DNA of 64,000 nt from an uncultured Lachnospiraceae bacterium (GTDB lineage Bacteria; Bacillota; Clostridia; Lachnospirales; Lachnospiraceae). The notes below the pieces were generated by a model. The model was given only the letters and a program-made list of their open reading frames with translations, did not search any database and was not told the DNA's origin. Shown one piece after another: positions 9,086 through 16,813 of the stretch. The translations under genes were made by a program, and so were the position numbers. Each line of letters opens with the position of its first letter. Positions within the stretch are counted from its first letter, which is position 1. The stretch is from assembly GCA_902779395.1 (NCBI GenBank), contig CACZBK010000005.1, positions 1 through 64,000 on the forward strand, in the 5' to 3' direction.

Positions 9086-10198
9086 TTATTCAGCTTCACT
9101 GCCTGCCGCAGTATCATCCTCTGATGCCTTGGACTTGCGTGTTGTCTTAATGGGTTTACCCACCGGTTTTATATCTATCTCGGAAGGAGATCCTCCGATA
9201 TTGTAATGTTCACGTACCTTCCTATCCACCTCAGCACATACGGCAGGGTTATCCTGAAGATAGTTCTTGGCATTTTCACGTCCCTGTCCGATCTTTTCGC
9301 CATTATAGGAATACCATGCACCGCTCTTTACTATCACATCGATATCCGTTGCCAGATCCAGCAGGTCCCCGACATAAGAGATACCCTGACCGAACATGAT
9401 ATCGAACTCTGCTTCCTTAAAAGGAGGTGCCACCTTATTCTTGACTATCTTGGCCCTGGTACGGTTGCCGATAAACTCTCCGCCGTTTTTAAGCTGCTCG
9501 ACACGTTTGATCTCCATACGTACAGATGCATAATACTTAAGAGCATTACCTCCCGTTGTTACCTGGGGATTTCCGTAAAATACACCCACCTTCTCACGCA
9601 GCTGGTTAATGAAGACTACAGTACAGTTAGATTTGCTGATCGCTCCTGCCAGCTTTCTTAATGCCTGAGACATAAGCCTTGCCTGAAGGCCGACATGCGC
9701 ATCACCCATATCACCGTCCAGCTCTGCTTTGGGAGTGAGCGCGGCAACCGAGTCGACAACTACGATATCCATTGCACCGGAACGGACCATGGTCTCGGCT
9801 ATCTCAAGCCCCTGCTCTCCGTAATCAGGCTGGTTTATATACAGGTTTTCAACATCTACACCGATATTAGCTGCATATACAGGATCCAATGCATGTTCTG
9901 CGTCGATGAAACCGGCTATACCGCCTCTTTTCTGAACTTCTGCTATCATATGAAGGGTGACCGTAGTCTTTCCTGAAGATTCCGGTCCGTATATTTCTAT
10001 AACACGGCCCTTGGGTATACCGCCAAGCCCCAAAGCAATATCAAGGCTGAGTGAACCGGTAGGGATGGTTTCCACATTAAGCTTTGAGGCAGGATCCCCA
10101 AGCTTCATGAGCGCGCCCTTGCCGTACTGCTTCTCGACCTGTGCCATGGCTGCCTCAAGTGCCTTTAACTTTTCTTCTCTTAACATTGTTTCTCCCAT
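9086..10198 (-). CDS. recA: Recombinase RecA
   Basis: DNA-dependent ATPase for homologous recombination and co-protease for LexA. The protein has 370 residues. Walker A GPESSGKT is at ~71-78, Walker [13 protein letters not shown] at ~150, the L2-region segment [10 protein letters not shown] follows, and the C-terminal tail is acidic. Two starts are possible: ATG 10198 after AGGAG, or ATG 10186 ([13 protein letters not shown]) after GGGAG; the second resembles most RecA N-termini. Expression should be SOS-controlled, because two LexA-type boxes overlap or follow a near-consensus promoter. recX follows 101 bases downstream. Confidence 0.98.
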   Translation of the reverse strand: MGETMLREEKLKALEAAMAQVEKQYGKGALMKLGDPASKLNVETIPTGSLSLDIALGLGGIPKGRVIEIYGPESSGKTTVTLHMIAEVQKRGGIAGFIDAEHALDPVYAANIGVDVENLYINQPDYGEQGLEIAETMVRSGAMDIVVVDSVAALTPKAELDGDMGDAHVGLQARLMSQALRKLAGAISKSNCTVVFINQLREKVGVFYGNPQVTTGGNALKYYASVRMEIKRVEQLKNGGEFIGNRTRAKIVKNKVAPPFKEAEFDIMFGQGISYVGDLLDLATDIDVIVKSGAWYSYNGEKIGQGRENAKNYLQDNPAVCAEVDRKVREHYNIGGSPSEIDIKPVGKPIKTTRKSKASEDDTAAGSEAE

Positions 10199-10223
10199 TT
10201 TAAGATTCTCCTTTTTTCTCCTC

Positions 10224-10237
10224 CGAACATTCGTTCG
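10224..10237 (-). promoter_or_regulatory. LexA (SOS) box 1 of recA
   Basis: Minus strand reads CGAACGAATGTTCG, which matches the Gram-positive LexA/DinR consensus CGAAC-RNRY-GTTYC except at the last two positions. It lies between the -10 and the ribosome site. Confidence 0.85.
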
Positions 10238-10245
10238 TAATTCAT

Positions 10246-10274
10246 AATATAAAACGTTTGTTCGATTTTGTCAA
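10246..10274 (-). promoter_or_regulatory. recA promoter
   Basis: Minus-strand -35 TTGACA (10269-10274), 17-base spacer and -10 TATATT (10246-10251), overlapping LexA box 2. Confidence 0.85.
10251..10264 (-). promoter_or_regulatory. LexA (SOS) box 2 of recA
   Basis: Minus strand reads CGAACAAACGTTTT, matching CGAAC-RNRY-GTT. It sits inside the spacer between the -35 and -10 elements of the recA promoter, an ideal position for repression. Confidence 0.75.
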
Positions 10275-10356
10275 CAGTTATTTTATAAACAGATATTATC
10301 ATTTTCGTTTCTCGATCGAGTCCTATAAAACGACCTCCCATATTAAATAAACTGAT

Positions 10357-10470
10357 CTGAAAACGGGGTCTGCTAATAACCCCGGGGACGATAATGCAAA
10401 TGCACTGTCCCATGTGATGCCGCATGGCGGCTCTCCGACGAAAGGCTCCGGATCAGGTCTTTCTGAAGAT
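10357..10470 (-). ncRNA. Candidate small RNA between rfbG and recA
   Basis: The 362-base gap between recA and rfbG has no convincing gene. On the minus strand a promoter (10477-10505) is followed about 105 bases later by a terminator-like hairpin, CGGGGT/ACCCCG (10379-10384 with 10364-10369), ending in GTTTTC. In between are a GCCGC-CAT-GCGGC hairpin and a GGGAC/GTCCC stem that encloses TGCATTTGCA. These suggest a short structured transcript. It could instead be an upstream leader of recA or chance. No riboswitch family fits. Confidence 0.35.
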
Positions 10471-10476
10471 GTGAGA

Positions 10477-10505
10477 ATAATAACACCTGTCAAAGATAAT
10501 TGCAA
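10477..10505 (-). promoter_or_regulatory. Promoter of candidate small RNA
   Basis: Minus-strand -35 TTGCAA (10500-10505), 17-base spacer, -10 TATTAT (10477-10482). It points toward recA from the end of rfbG. Confidence 0.5.
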
Positions 10506-10560
10506 TGATTTTTTATCCTGTTCTTAAAACGGAAATACGGCATCCGGCAAAAACACCGTT

Positions 10561-11646
10561 TCAGCAGGACAGATATTCGTTTATCTGCCTCACACAGACT
10601 TCATCGATATCGCCGCCGGCTACATAAACCGCCGACCATTCTACTGTCTTCTTCACTGCTGTTTCGCTGTTCCAGCGCGGTCTTATCCCAAGCACCGTCC
10701 TGAGCCTGCTGCAGTCCAGCTTTAAAAGCCCTGCTTCATGAGGCCCGTTATCGCTTCTGCATTCAACACAGGCCCTGTTCAGATCCTCTCTTTTGCATGC
10801 GATGCGGTTCCATTCGGCACAGAACAGCTCTGCCATATCGATAGTTCTTAAACAGTCCCCTTCATCGGGGCCAACATTATAATTGCCTGCATACGAAGCA
10901 TCATCATACTGTAACGCTGCAAGGCTTAAATATGCATAAACAGGCTCCAGAACATGCTGGTACGGTCTTACGGAATCCGGATTTCTTAAGACTATCGGCT
11001 TATTCCCCGCCACTGCCCTTACGCAGTCGGGTATCAGACGGTCCTTTGCAAAATCACCGCCTCCTATCACATTTCCCGCACGCATTGTACTTACAGCCAC
11101 ATCCCTATCCCTGAAAAAGGAGTTCAGATAACTGTATGTCACAAGCTCCGAACAGGATTTGGAATTGGAATAAGGATCAAAACCCTTAAGCTCCTCGTCT
11201 TCCTTATATCCTTCATCCCGCTCTTTATTAAGATAAACCTTATCGGTGGTCACATTGACAAATGATCTTATACATGGATCATTTCTGACGGCTTCAAGAA
11301 TATTGACCGTTCCCATCACATTGGTCTCATAAGTCCCCACGGGGTCAAGATAAGAAGTCCTTACTATGGGCTGGGCCGCCATATGTATCACTATTTCGGG
11401 CTGCGTTTTCTTTACAAACGCCAAAAGCTTCTCACGATCCCTGATATCGCCTATACAGCTGTGATCTCCCAGTCTGTCCGCAAGAGCTGTCAGCTCATAT
11501 AAAGAAGGCTCTGTAGGCGGCATCAGGCTGTATCCGTACACATCCGCACCAAATCCGAGCAGCATCCCGGACATCCAGCTCCCTTTAAAGCCTGTATGGC
11601 CGGTGATGAGTATTTTTTTATTCTTATAAAACGATCTTAGATCCAT
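10561..11646 (-). CDS. rfbG: CDP-glucose 4,6-dehydratase
   Basis: Extended short-chain dehydrogenase of 361 residues that converts CDP-glucose to CDP-4-keto-6-deoxyglucose, the second step of CDP-3,6-dideoxyhexose synthesis. The NAD motif GHTGFKG is at ~16-22, the TTDKVY segment at ~133-138, and the catalytic Tyr159-x3-Lys163 pair in FDPYSNSKSCSE. The GHTGFKGSW signature separates this family from dTDP-glucose dehydratases. It is the last gene of the minus-strand operon that starts near 16.7 kb; rfbH lies 45 bases upstream. The matching cytidylyltransferase rfbF is 13 kb away at 24652-25464. Confidence 0.93.
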   Translation of the reverse strand: MDLRSFYKNKKILITGHTGFKGSWMSGMLLGFGADVYGYSLMPPTEPSLYELTALADRLGDHSCIGDIRDREKLLAFVKKTQPEIVIHMAAQPIVRTSYLDPVGTYETNVMGTVNILEAVRNDPCIRSFVNVTTDKVYLNKERDEGYKEDEELKGFDPYSNSKSCSELVTYSYLNSFFRDRDVAVSTMRAGNVIGGGDFAKDRLIPDCVRAVAGNKPIVLRNPDSVRPYQHVLEPVYAYLSLAALQYDDASYAGNYNVGPDEGDCLRTIDMAELFCAEWNRIACKREDLNRACVECRSDNGPHEAGLLKLDCSRLRTVLGIRPRWNSETAVKKTVEWSAVYVAGGDIDEVCVRQINEYLSC

Positions 11647-11691
11647 TTTATCATCCTTATATTCATATAAGAAGCTGTCTTATGCTCCCGG

Positions 11692-13041
11692 CTATACTCC
11701 TTTATGTATCTCCCCGATCATCACATCCATCATGCTCTGCGTCATTCCGGGATAAACCCCGAGCCAGAAGCCGCTCTCCATCACCCTGTCAGTATTCGCA
11801 AGACTTCCGGATATACGGTATTTTTCTCCTTCAAGCTTTCTGATACTGTCAAAACACGGGTGCTTGATAAGATTCCCTGAGAAGAGCATTCGTGTCTGTA
11901 TGCCTTTTTCTTCAAGCTGTCTTACCAGCGCATTCCTTGACACACCTTCCCTGCAGCATAACATAAAGCCGAACCATGACGGTACGGAATCCTTTGCAGC
12001 TTCAGGCAGGATAAGCTTATCCGTCAGATCCCTGAGACCCTCATACAGATATGCGTGATGTTCTCTCCTGAGGGCGGTAAACGAATCTATCTTTTCCAGC
12101 TGGGCCAGTCCCACAGCTGCCTGCATATCGGTGATCTTAAGATTATATCCGAAATGCGAATAAACATATTTATGATCGTACCCCTGCGGAAGCAGTCCGA
12201 ACTGCCCGTCATAGCGGTGGTTGCAGCGGTTATCCTGCCCGGGCTCACATATACAGTCCCTGCCCCAGTCCCGCATGGATCTTATTATACGATGCAGGAG
12301 CGGATCATCGGTATATACCGCGCCGCCTTCCCCCATAGTCATATGATGGGGCGGATAAAAGCTGGATGTTCCGATATGCCCTACCGTACCGGTCTTTTTC
12401 AAAACCCCGTCAAGCATGTATTCACTTCCCAGGGCATCACAGTTATCCTCTACCAGCCACAGACCATGCTTTTTGCAGAATTCACTGACAGCTGCAAGAT
12501 CAAAGGGATTGCCAAGGGTATGTGCTATCATAACCGCTTTTGTCTTTCCCCCGGTATATGCTTCCTCAAGCCTGGCAGCATCTATATTATATCCCGGTAT
12601 TGTCACATCAACGAAAACCGGTACCGCCCCGTACTGTATGATCGGCGCGACCGTAGTCGGAAAGCCTGCAGCTACGGTGATCACCTCATCCCCGGGCATT
12701 ATTGCCCTGTCCTTTAACAATGGTGAAGTAAGGCTCATGAATGCCAGAAGATTAGCTGATGATCCGGAGTTGACCGTCGAAACATATTTTACACCCAGCC
12801 ATTTAGCAAATGCCTTTTCAAAATCTTCCACATATCTTCCGGCAGTAAGCCAGAACTCAAGTGAGGAATCTACCAGATTCTCCATTTCCCTGCGGTCATA
12901 AAAACGCCCGCCGTAGGAAATATGATCCCCGGGCTGATACTCTTTTCTTTTATGATATATCTCACAGTAATCGCCGGCCAGGCTGCTTAACTTCGCTCTT
13001 GCCTGCTCCTCGCTCAATCCTTCAAAAAAAGCCTTATCCAT
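11692..13041 (-). CDS. rfbH: CDP-4-keto-6-deoxyglucose 3-dehydrase (E1)
   Basis: Member of the DegT/DnrJ/EryC1 fold, 449 residues, that removes the C3 hydroxyl of CDP-4-keto-6-deoxyglucose. It needs an iron-sulfur/flavin reductase partner (E3, RfbI/AscD), which is not in this window. The residue that binds PLP in aminotransferases is replaced by histidine: the motif reads SFYPPHHMTMGEGG (His232/233), the hallmark of this dehydrase, which uses PMP. The protein carries the expected N-terminal extension with GDHISYGGRFYD. It is 2 bases downstream of the NeuB-like gene, so the two are co-translated. Confidence 0.94.
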   Translation of the reverse strand: MDKAFFEGLSEEQARAKLSSLAGDYCEIYHKRKEYQPGDHISYGGRFYDRREMENLVDSSLEFWLTAGRYVEDFEKAFAKWLGVKYVSTVNSGSSANLLAFMSLTSPLLKDRAIMPGDEVITVAAGFPTTVAPIIQYGAVPVFVDVTIPGYNIDAARLEEAYTGGKTKAVMIAHTLGNPFDLAAVSEFCKKHGLWLVEDNCDALGSEYMLDGVLKKTGTVGHIGTSSFYPPHHMTMGEGGAVYTDDPLLHRIIRSMRDWGRDCICEPGQDNRCNHRYDGQFGLLPQGYDHKYVYSHFGYNLKITDMQAAVGLAQLEKIDSFTALRREHHAYLYEGLRDLTDKLILPEAAKDSVPSWFGFMLCCREGVSRNALVRQLEEKGIQTRMLFSGNLIKHPCFDSIRKLEGEKYRISGSLANTDRVMESGFWLGVYPGMTQSMMDVMIGEIHKGV

Positions 13042-13043
13042 AT

Positions 13044-13925
13044 TTAGTACCCCTTAAGCTTCTGACGTACTTTTGCTTCAGCCTCATCCATGGTCTTTTC
13101 CCCGCTTCCCAGCATGCTCTGAATATCCATACAGCGGCGGTAGAGCATGAACATGGCATTTATCTCAAGGCTCGCCTTCTGGTCAGTCCCCCACATGTCA
13201 TGGGATAAGGTCACATGACGTTCTATCACCTTTGCTCCCAAAGTTGCGGCTACCACAGTAGGTTCAAGATTCTGCTCATGCCCGCTGTATCCCACTATAC
13301 AATGATAACGCTCACGCAGGGTATTGATGTAGTTCAGATTGAGACTCTCCGGCGGTGCGGGATATGTGGAATTGGTATGCAGCAGCACATAATCGCCGTT
13401 ACTGTAATCCTCGAGCCATCCGACCGCCTTGTCAAGCTCTTCCTGGGTGCTCATGCCATCCGACATGATGATGGGCTTTTTATAACCGCAGGCAGCTCTG
13501 ACAAGCTCCTCATTCCCGTTTGCAGCCGAAGCAAGCTTGATGAACGGGATATCATATTCCATTAAAAATTCAAGACTGGGCATATCCCAGGGGCTTGCCG
13601 TCCAGGCAAGAGGTTTTTCCTTACAATAAGTATCTATATAGTCATATTCCTTTTTTCCGAATTCCACATGCTTTTTATAATCCAGATAGGTCATCTGCCC
13701 CCATGGCGTATCACGCATCACATTCTTCTGTGCCTCGGGAACAGCTATATCCGGTTCTCTTTTCTGAAACTTGACACAGTTCCAGCCGATAGCAAAAGCA
13801 GCATCCATAAGACGTTTGGCCACCTGCATATCTCCGTTATGATTTATCCCGATCTCCGCGATAAAATAAGGGACCTGATTATCCCCCAGCTCAAAATCGC
13901 CCAGCATTATCTTTTGATTAGCCAT
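13044..13925 (-). CDS. NeuB-family (sialic acid synthase-like) protein lacking the SAF domain
   Basis: TIM-barrel enzyme of the NeuB family, which condenses phosphoenolpyruvate with a hexose to make nonulosonic acids. Conserved segments include FIAEIGINHNGD (~20-31), VKFQKRE, IIMSDGMST, and VGYSGHE followed by GAKVIERH and TLSHDMWGTDQKASL. The protein is only 293 residues, whereas NeuB is usually about 340-350; the C-terminal antifreeze-like SAF domain that contacts substrate in the NeuB dimer is absent. No CMP-sugar synthetase or UDP-GlcNAc 2-epimerase is nearby, so ordinary sialic acid synthesis is not supported. The substrate is unknown and may be linked to the CDP-deoxysugar. Confidence 0.85.
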   Translation of the reverse strand: MANQKIMLGDFELGDNQVPYFIAEIGINHNGDMQVAKRLMDAAFAIGWNCVKFQKREPDIAVPEAQKNVMRDTPWGQMTYLDYKKHVEFGKKEYDYIDTYCKEKPLAWTASPWDMPSLEFLMEYDIPFIKLASAANGNEELVRAACGYKKPIIMSDGMSTQEELDKAVGWLEDYSNGDYVLLHTNSTYPAPPESLNLNYINTLRERYHCIVGYSGHEQNLEPTVVAATLGAKVIERHVTLSHDMWGTDQKASLEINAMFMLYRRCMDIQSMLGSGEKTMDEAEAKVRQKLKGY

Positions 13926-13967
13926 TATCTTCCTCCATTCTGTGATAAAGTCCCGAGCGGATTGCGC

Positions 13968-14870
13968 TCATGATCCCAAAAACACGATGCTCTCCCCAAA
14001 CGAAACGGCCGGCTGCCAGCCGGTGTCATTTTTCAGCTTATCTACCGATGGTGAGAGTGAAACAAAGGGCTCGGGATCGGCACCGTAGTTCAATTCCCTT
14101 CCGGGTGCAAATATATCCCTTGCTTCCTCAACATACTCCCTGAGCGGGCGGTATGCACCGTTTGCTATATTATATATCTCACCGTTCCTGCCACGCTGCG
14201 CCAGTGCCAGTAAAGCTTCCGCACAATCGGCAGGATCCAGATAATCCCAGTTCTGCCTGCAGCTGCTGAGCGAAAATGATCCACCGTCTTTAAGCTTTCT
14301 GACCAGATCCGGCATCATGCGTCCTGACGGTTCATACTTGCCTGTAAGCGAAAATATCCTGCCCCATATCCACTCGATGCCCAGCTTCTTTGCCAGTACA
14401 CGGCTTAAATGGCAGGCCGAAAGCTTGGCTGCTCCGTAAGCACAAAACGGCAGAGTGGGGCTCTCTTCCGTTATCACACCGTCCACCACACCATATTCCG
14501 CCTGTGATCCCACACCGATATAGCGTTTGCATCCCATATGCGCAGCGGTTTTAACCGAATCCAGGCAGCGGTCTATGTTTTCTTTCTGGGCGTCCATATC
14601 ATTACGTTCTCCGCCCCAGGCCAGGTCAAAGAACACATCAGCCTTCATATCACCGATATAAGCTTCAAGACTTTTTTTATCCCTCTGTGCATATACTGCT
14701 TCCATAACAGCACCGGGAAATCTTTTTTTCAGGATCTCAAACCGTTCGTTATGAACAGAATCCGGCCGAAGTACAGCTATCACCTCAAACCCTTCGGCAA
14801 GCAGCAGGGAGGTCAAATGCCATCCCGCAAAGCCAAGCGCTCCGGTCACAACGGCCTTTTTAATCTCCAT
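13968..14870 (-). CDS. NAD(P)-dependent sugar epimerase/reductase
   Basis: Extended short-chain dehydrogenase, 300 residues. The nucleotide motif TGALGFAG is at ~9-16 and the catalytic pair Tyr145-x3-Lys149 in CAYGAAKLSACHL. In CDP-3,6-dideoxyhexose loci this position is taken by a 4-ketoreductase (paratose/abequose synthase) or, in yersiniose loci, by the reductase of the two-carbon side chain (YerK). Sequence alone does not decide. It overlaps the upstream GT2 gene by 11 bases, showing translational coupling. Confidence 0.85.
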   Translation of the reverse strand: MEIKKAVVTGALGFAGWHLTSLLLAEGFEVIAVLRPDSVHNERFEILKKRFPGAVMEAVYAQRDKKSLEAYIGDMKADVFFDLAWGGERNDMDAQKENIDRCLDSVKTAAHMGCKRYIGVGSQAEYGVVDGVITEESPTLPFCAYGAAKLSACHLSRVLAKKLGIEWIWGRIFSLTGKYEPSGRMMPDLVRKLKDGGSFSLSSCRQNWDYLDPADCAEALLALAQRGRNGEIYNIANGAYRPLREYVEEARDIFAPGRELNYGADPEPFVSLSPSVDKLKNDTGWQPAVSFGESIVFLGS

Positions 14871-15846
14871 CCTTACTCTCCTCGAAATTGATACGCCGTT
14901 CTTCCACCACTACAGGCCGGTGTATAACACGGGTATTTATATTAAGGATATACTCTCCGATAAGTCCTATAAAAAATATCTGTATACCGCCCAGGACAAA
15001 TACACCTATCATCACCGGTGCCATGCCCATACTCATGGAATTCCAGTGTGTCAGCTTAAGTACAAAATAAACTATAGCGATTATTATACTTACGGCACTG
15101 GTAAAGAAACCAAGAAATGTAGCCAGACGCAGTCCGACTTTAGTGTAGGAAGTAAACGAAAGCATTGCGGCATCGTACAGACTGTAGAAATTATTATGTG
15201 TCTTGCCCGCACGTCTCTTGGCCTGCTCGTAAGTCACTTCCTTCATATTAAATCCGCCGCCGTACTCGGCTACAATACCTCTTAAGAACGGGATAGGATC
15301 ATCCAGTTCACGTAAAAGCCGTATGAATGACCTGTCATACAGTCCAAAGCCGGTAAAATGCTCTATCATCTGCACATCCGACATGTTTCTTATCATATGA
15401 TAGTATATGCTCCTGAACATATACATCAGAGGATTTTCACGGCTGCTGGTCTTTATGCAGCTTACGACCTTATGCCCCTTTTCCCATTCTGCCACAAGCT
15501 GTGGTATCAGCTCTACCGGATCCTGAAAATCACAGCATAAAGAAACCGTACAGTCACCGCTTGTCTGGCACAGACCATGGAAAGGAGAATTGAACTGTCC
15601 GAAATTCGTTACATTAAAGATAGCCTTTACCTTTTTATCTTTCGCACATATCTCTTCCAGTTTCTCCCTGGTACCGTCTGTAGAGGCATTGTCTATGAAA
15701 AGAATCTCATAGTCATACTTCGGAAGTTCCTCTTTTAAGACCTTCCTTACGGCATCGGCCATAGCTTCAACATTCTCTATCTCATTGTAACAGGGGATCA
15801 TTACACTAATGGTCTTCATATCATCCGTTCCGTATCCGTTTTTCAT
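14860..15846 (-). CDS. Family 2 glycosyltransferase with C-terminal membrane helices
   Basis: GT-A enzyme of the DPM1/ArnC/GtrB type, 328 residues. It probably moves a sugar onto or from undecaprenyl phosphate at the membrane. The fold starts ISVMIPCYNEIENV, contains ASTDGT and the metal-binding-like CDFQDP (~residue 110), and ends in two hydrophobic helices (~232-256 and ~268-294), as in polyprenyl-phosphate glycosyltransferases. The first ATG overlaps the upstream stop as ATGA; ATG 15819 (MKTISVMIP) is an alternative start. It belongs to the rfbGH operon, so it may handle the unusual deoxysugar. Confidence 0.9.
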   Translation of the reverse strand: MKNGYGTDDMKTISVMIPCYNEIENVEAMADAVRKVLKEELPKYDYEILFIDNASTDGTREKLEEICAKDKKVKAIFNVTNFGQFNSPFHGLCQTSGDCTVSLCCDFQDPVELIPQLVAEWEKGHKVVSCIKTSSRENPLMYMFRSIYYHMIRNMSDVQMIEHFTGFGLYDRSFIRLLRELDDPIPFLRGIVAEYGGGFNMKEVTYEQAKRRAGKTHNNFYSLYDAAMLSFTSYTKVGLRLATFLGFFTSAVSIIIAIVYFVLKLTHWNSMSMGMAPVMIGVFVLGGIQIFFIGLIGEYILNINTRVIHRPVVVEERRINFEESKDGD

Positions 15847-16724
15847 TGATCCAGCTTAAGCCAGCTCCCCCATTCCGTTTCGGCTTCGGGAGGATCCAGT
15901 TTTAAAAAGCCTCCGGCCGGCACAAAGGTAAGCTCTGAAAAATACACTTTATCCAGATCATAAAGATCGACTCTTACAAAAGGAAATCCGGCTGACAGCT
16001 CCCGTGAATACTCAAGCATCTCCTTAAAATGCGGCGGTCTGGTAAGACTATCGATATCCGGATAACTCTTCCTCCCGTCCCTGCGGACATTTATGCGTTT
16101 GAAATCCGTATCGACATAATCCACGTAATGCTCATCGCCAACCGTTGTCATAAGGTAAAGTATCTTCGGCTCTCCGTTGAAACAGTAAAACTTATATGTC
16201 TCTATATCATCACCAAGATACTCTTCTATAAGGATCTTTTTCTTTACATGCTTATACTGAGGCTCACAGTATACCTTCCAGTAATCCTCCTTAAGCCATC
16301 TTTTAAGCTTTGCAGATACATCTTTTATATCAAGACTGTTCTTATCACGGCATACGATATTATATCCGCAGCCATGATTACACTTAACGACAAACCTGCC
16401 GGGAAGCTTATCCCATTCTATCTTCTCCGGCTTATCGTATACTCCGATAAGACCGGGAAGCAGCGCAGAAAACCCACGCTCTGTCAGATAATCCCTCACC
16501 GCCACCTTATCCACACAGCGTGTGATCAGCTCATTGTCACAATAATCTCCAAGTTTAAGGTAATGTATCTTTTCATTAATGGTTTTGGGGGCATTCAGAT
16601 CGGGATCTTTACCGAAAACGGCACGGTAGTATTTTGCAGTCTCAATATCCGGATGATGAACACACATCCACTCATGTTTGTATTGTCTTAACGCATTTCG
16701 AACGATCCCCATAACCAATCCCAA
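15843..16724 (-). CDS. TupA-like ATP-grasp protein
   Basis: 293 residues, similar to the TupA-like ATP-grasp family found in polysaccharide loci and named after the teichuronopeptide gene tupA. Typical segments are KTINEKIHYLKL, VDKVAVRDYL, FVVKCNHGCGYNI (nucleotide-binding core), KKILIEEYL, and FVRVDLYDLDKVYFSELTFVPAGGF near the end. The family is thought to form amide or ester links between amino or carboxyl groups and glycans; the actual substrate here is unknown. It is the first gene of a five-gene operon with a good promoter 23 bases upstream. Confidence 0.85.
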   Translation of the reverse strand: MGLVMGIVRNALRQYKHEWMCVHHPDIETAKYYRAVFGKDPDLNAPKTINEKIHYLKLGDYCDNELITRCVDKVAVRDYLTERGFSALLPGLIGVYDKPEKIEWDKLPGRFVVKCNHGCGYNIVCRDKNSLDIKDVSAKLKRWLKEDYWKVYCEPQYKHVKKKILIEEYLGDDIETYKFYCFNGEPKILYLMTTVGDEHYVDYVDTDFKRINVRRDGRKSYPDIDSLTRPPHFKEMLEYSRELSAGFPFVRVDLYDLDKVYFSELTFVPAGGFLKLDPPEAETEWGSWLKLDQ

Positions 16725-16746
16725 TAATAATTATTCAATGCAAAAT

Positions 16747-16774
16747 ATTGTATCATATCCGCAAGAGGTGTCAA
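16747..16774 (-). promoter_or_regulatory. Promoter of the deoxysugar operon
   Basis: Minus-strand -35 TTGACA (16769-16774), 16-base spacer, -10 TACAAT (16747-16752). It drives the run tupA-like, GT2, reductase, neuB-like, rfbH, rfbG. Confidence 0.8.
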
Positions 16775-16813
16775 GATATGGGGCATGATACCTTCCCCGG
16801 CATCCTCCTTTTC

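Noticed and set aside
10420..10480. Riboswitch-like strings (ACCTGATCCGG like TPP; GACGAAAGGCTCCGG like c-di-GMP GEMM)
   Set aside because: Only one short block matches in each case; the other conserved halves of TPP or GEMM aptamers are missing.
10323..10505. 60-codon minus-strand open frame in the recA-rfbG gap
   Set aside because: No ribosome site, no recognisable protein features, and it crosses hairpins and a promoter of a candidate RNA.
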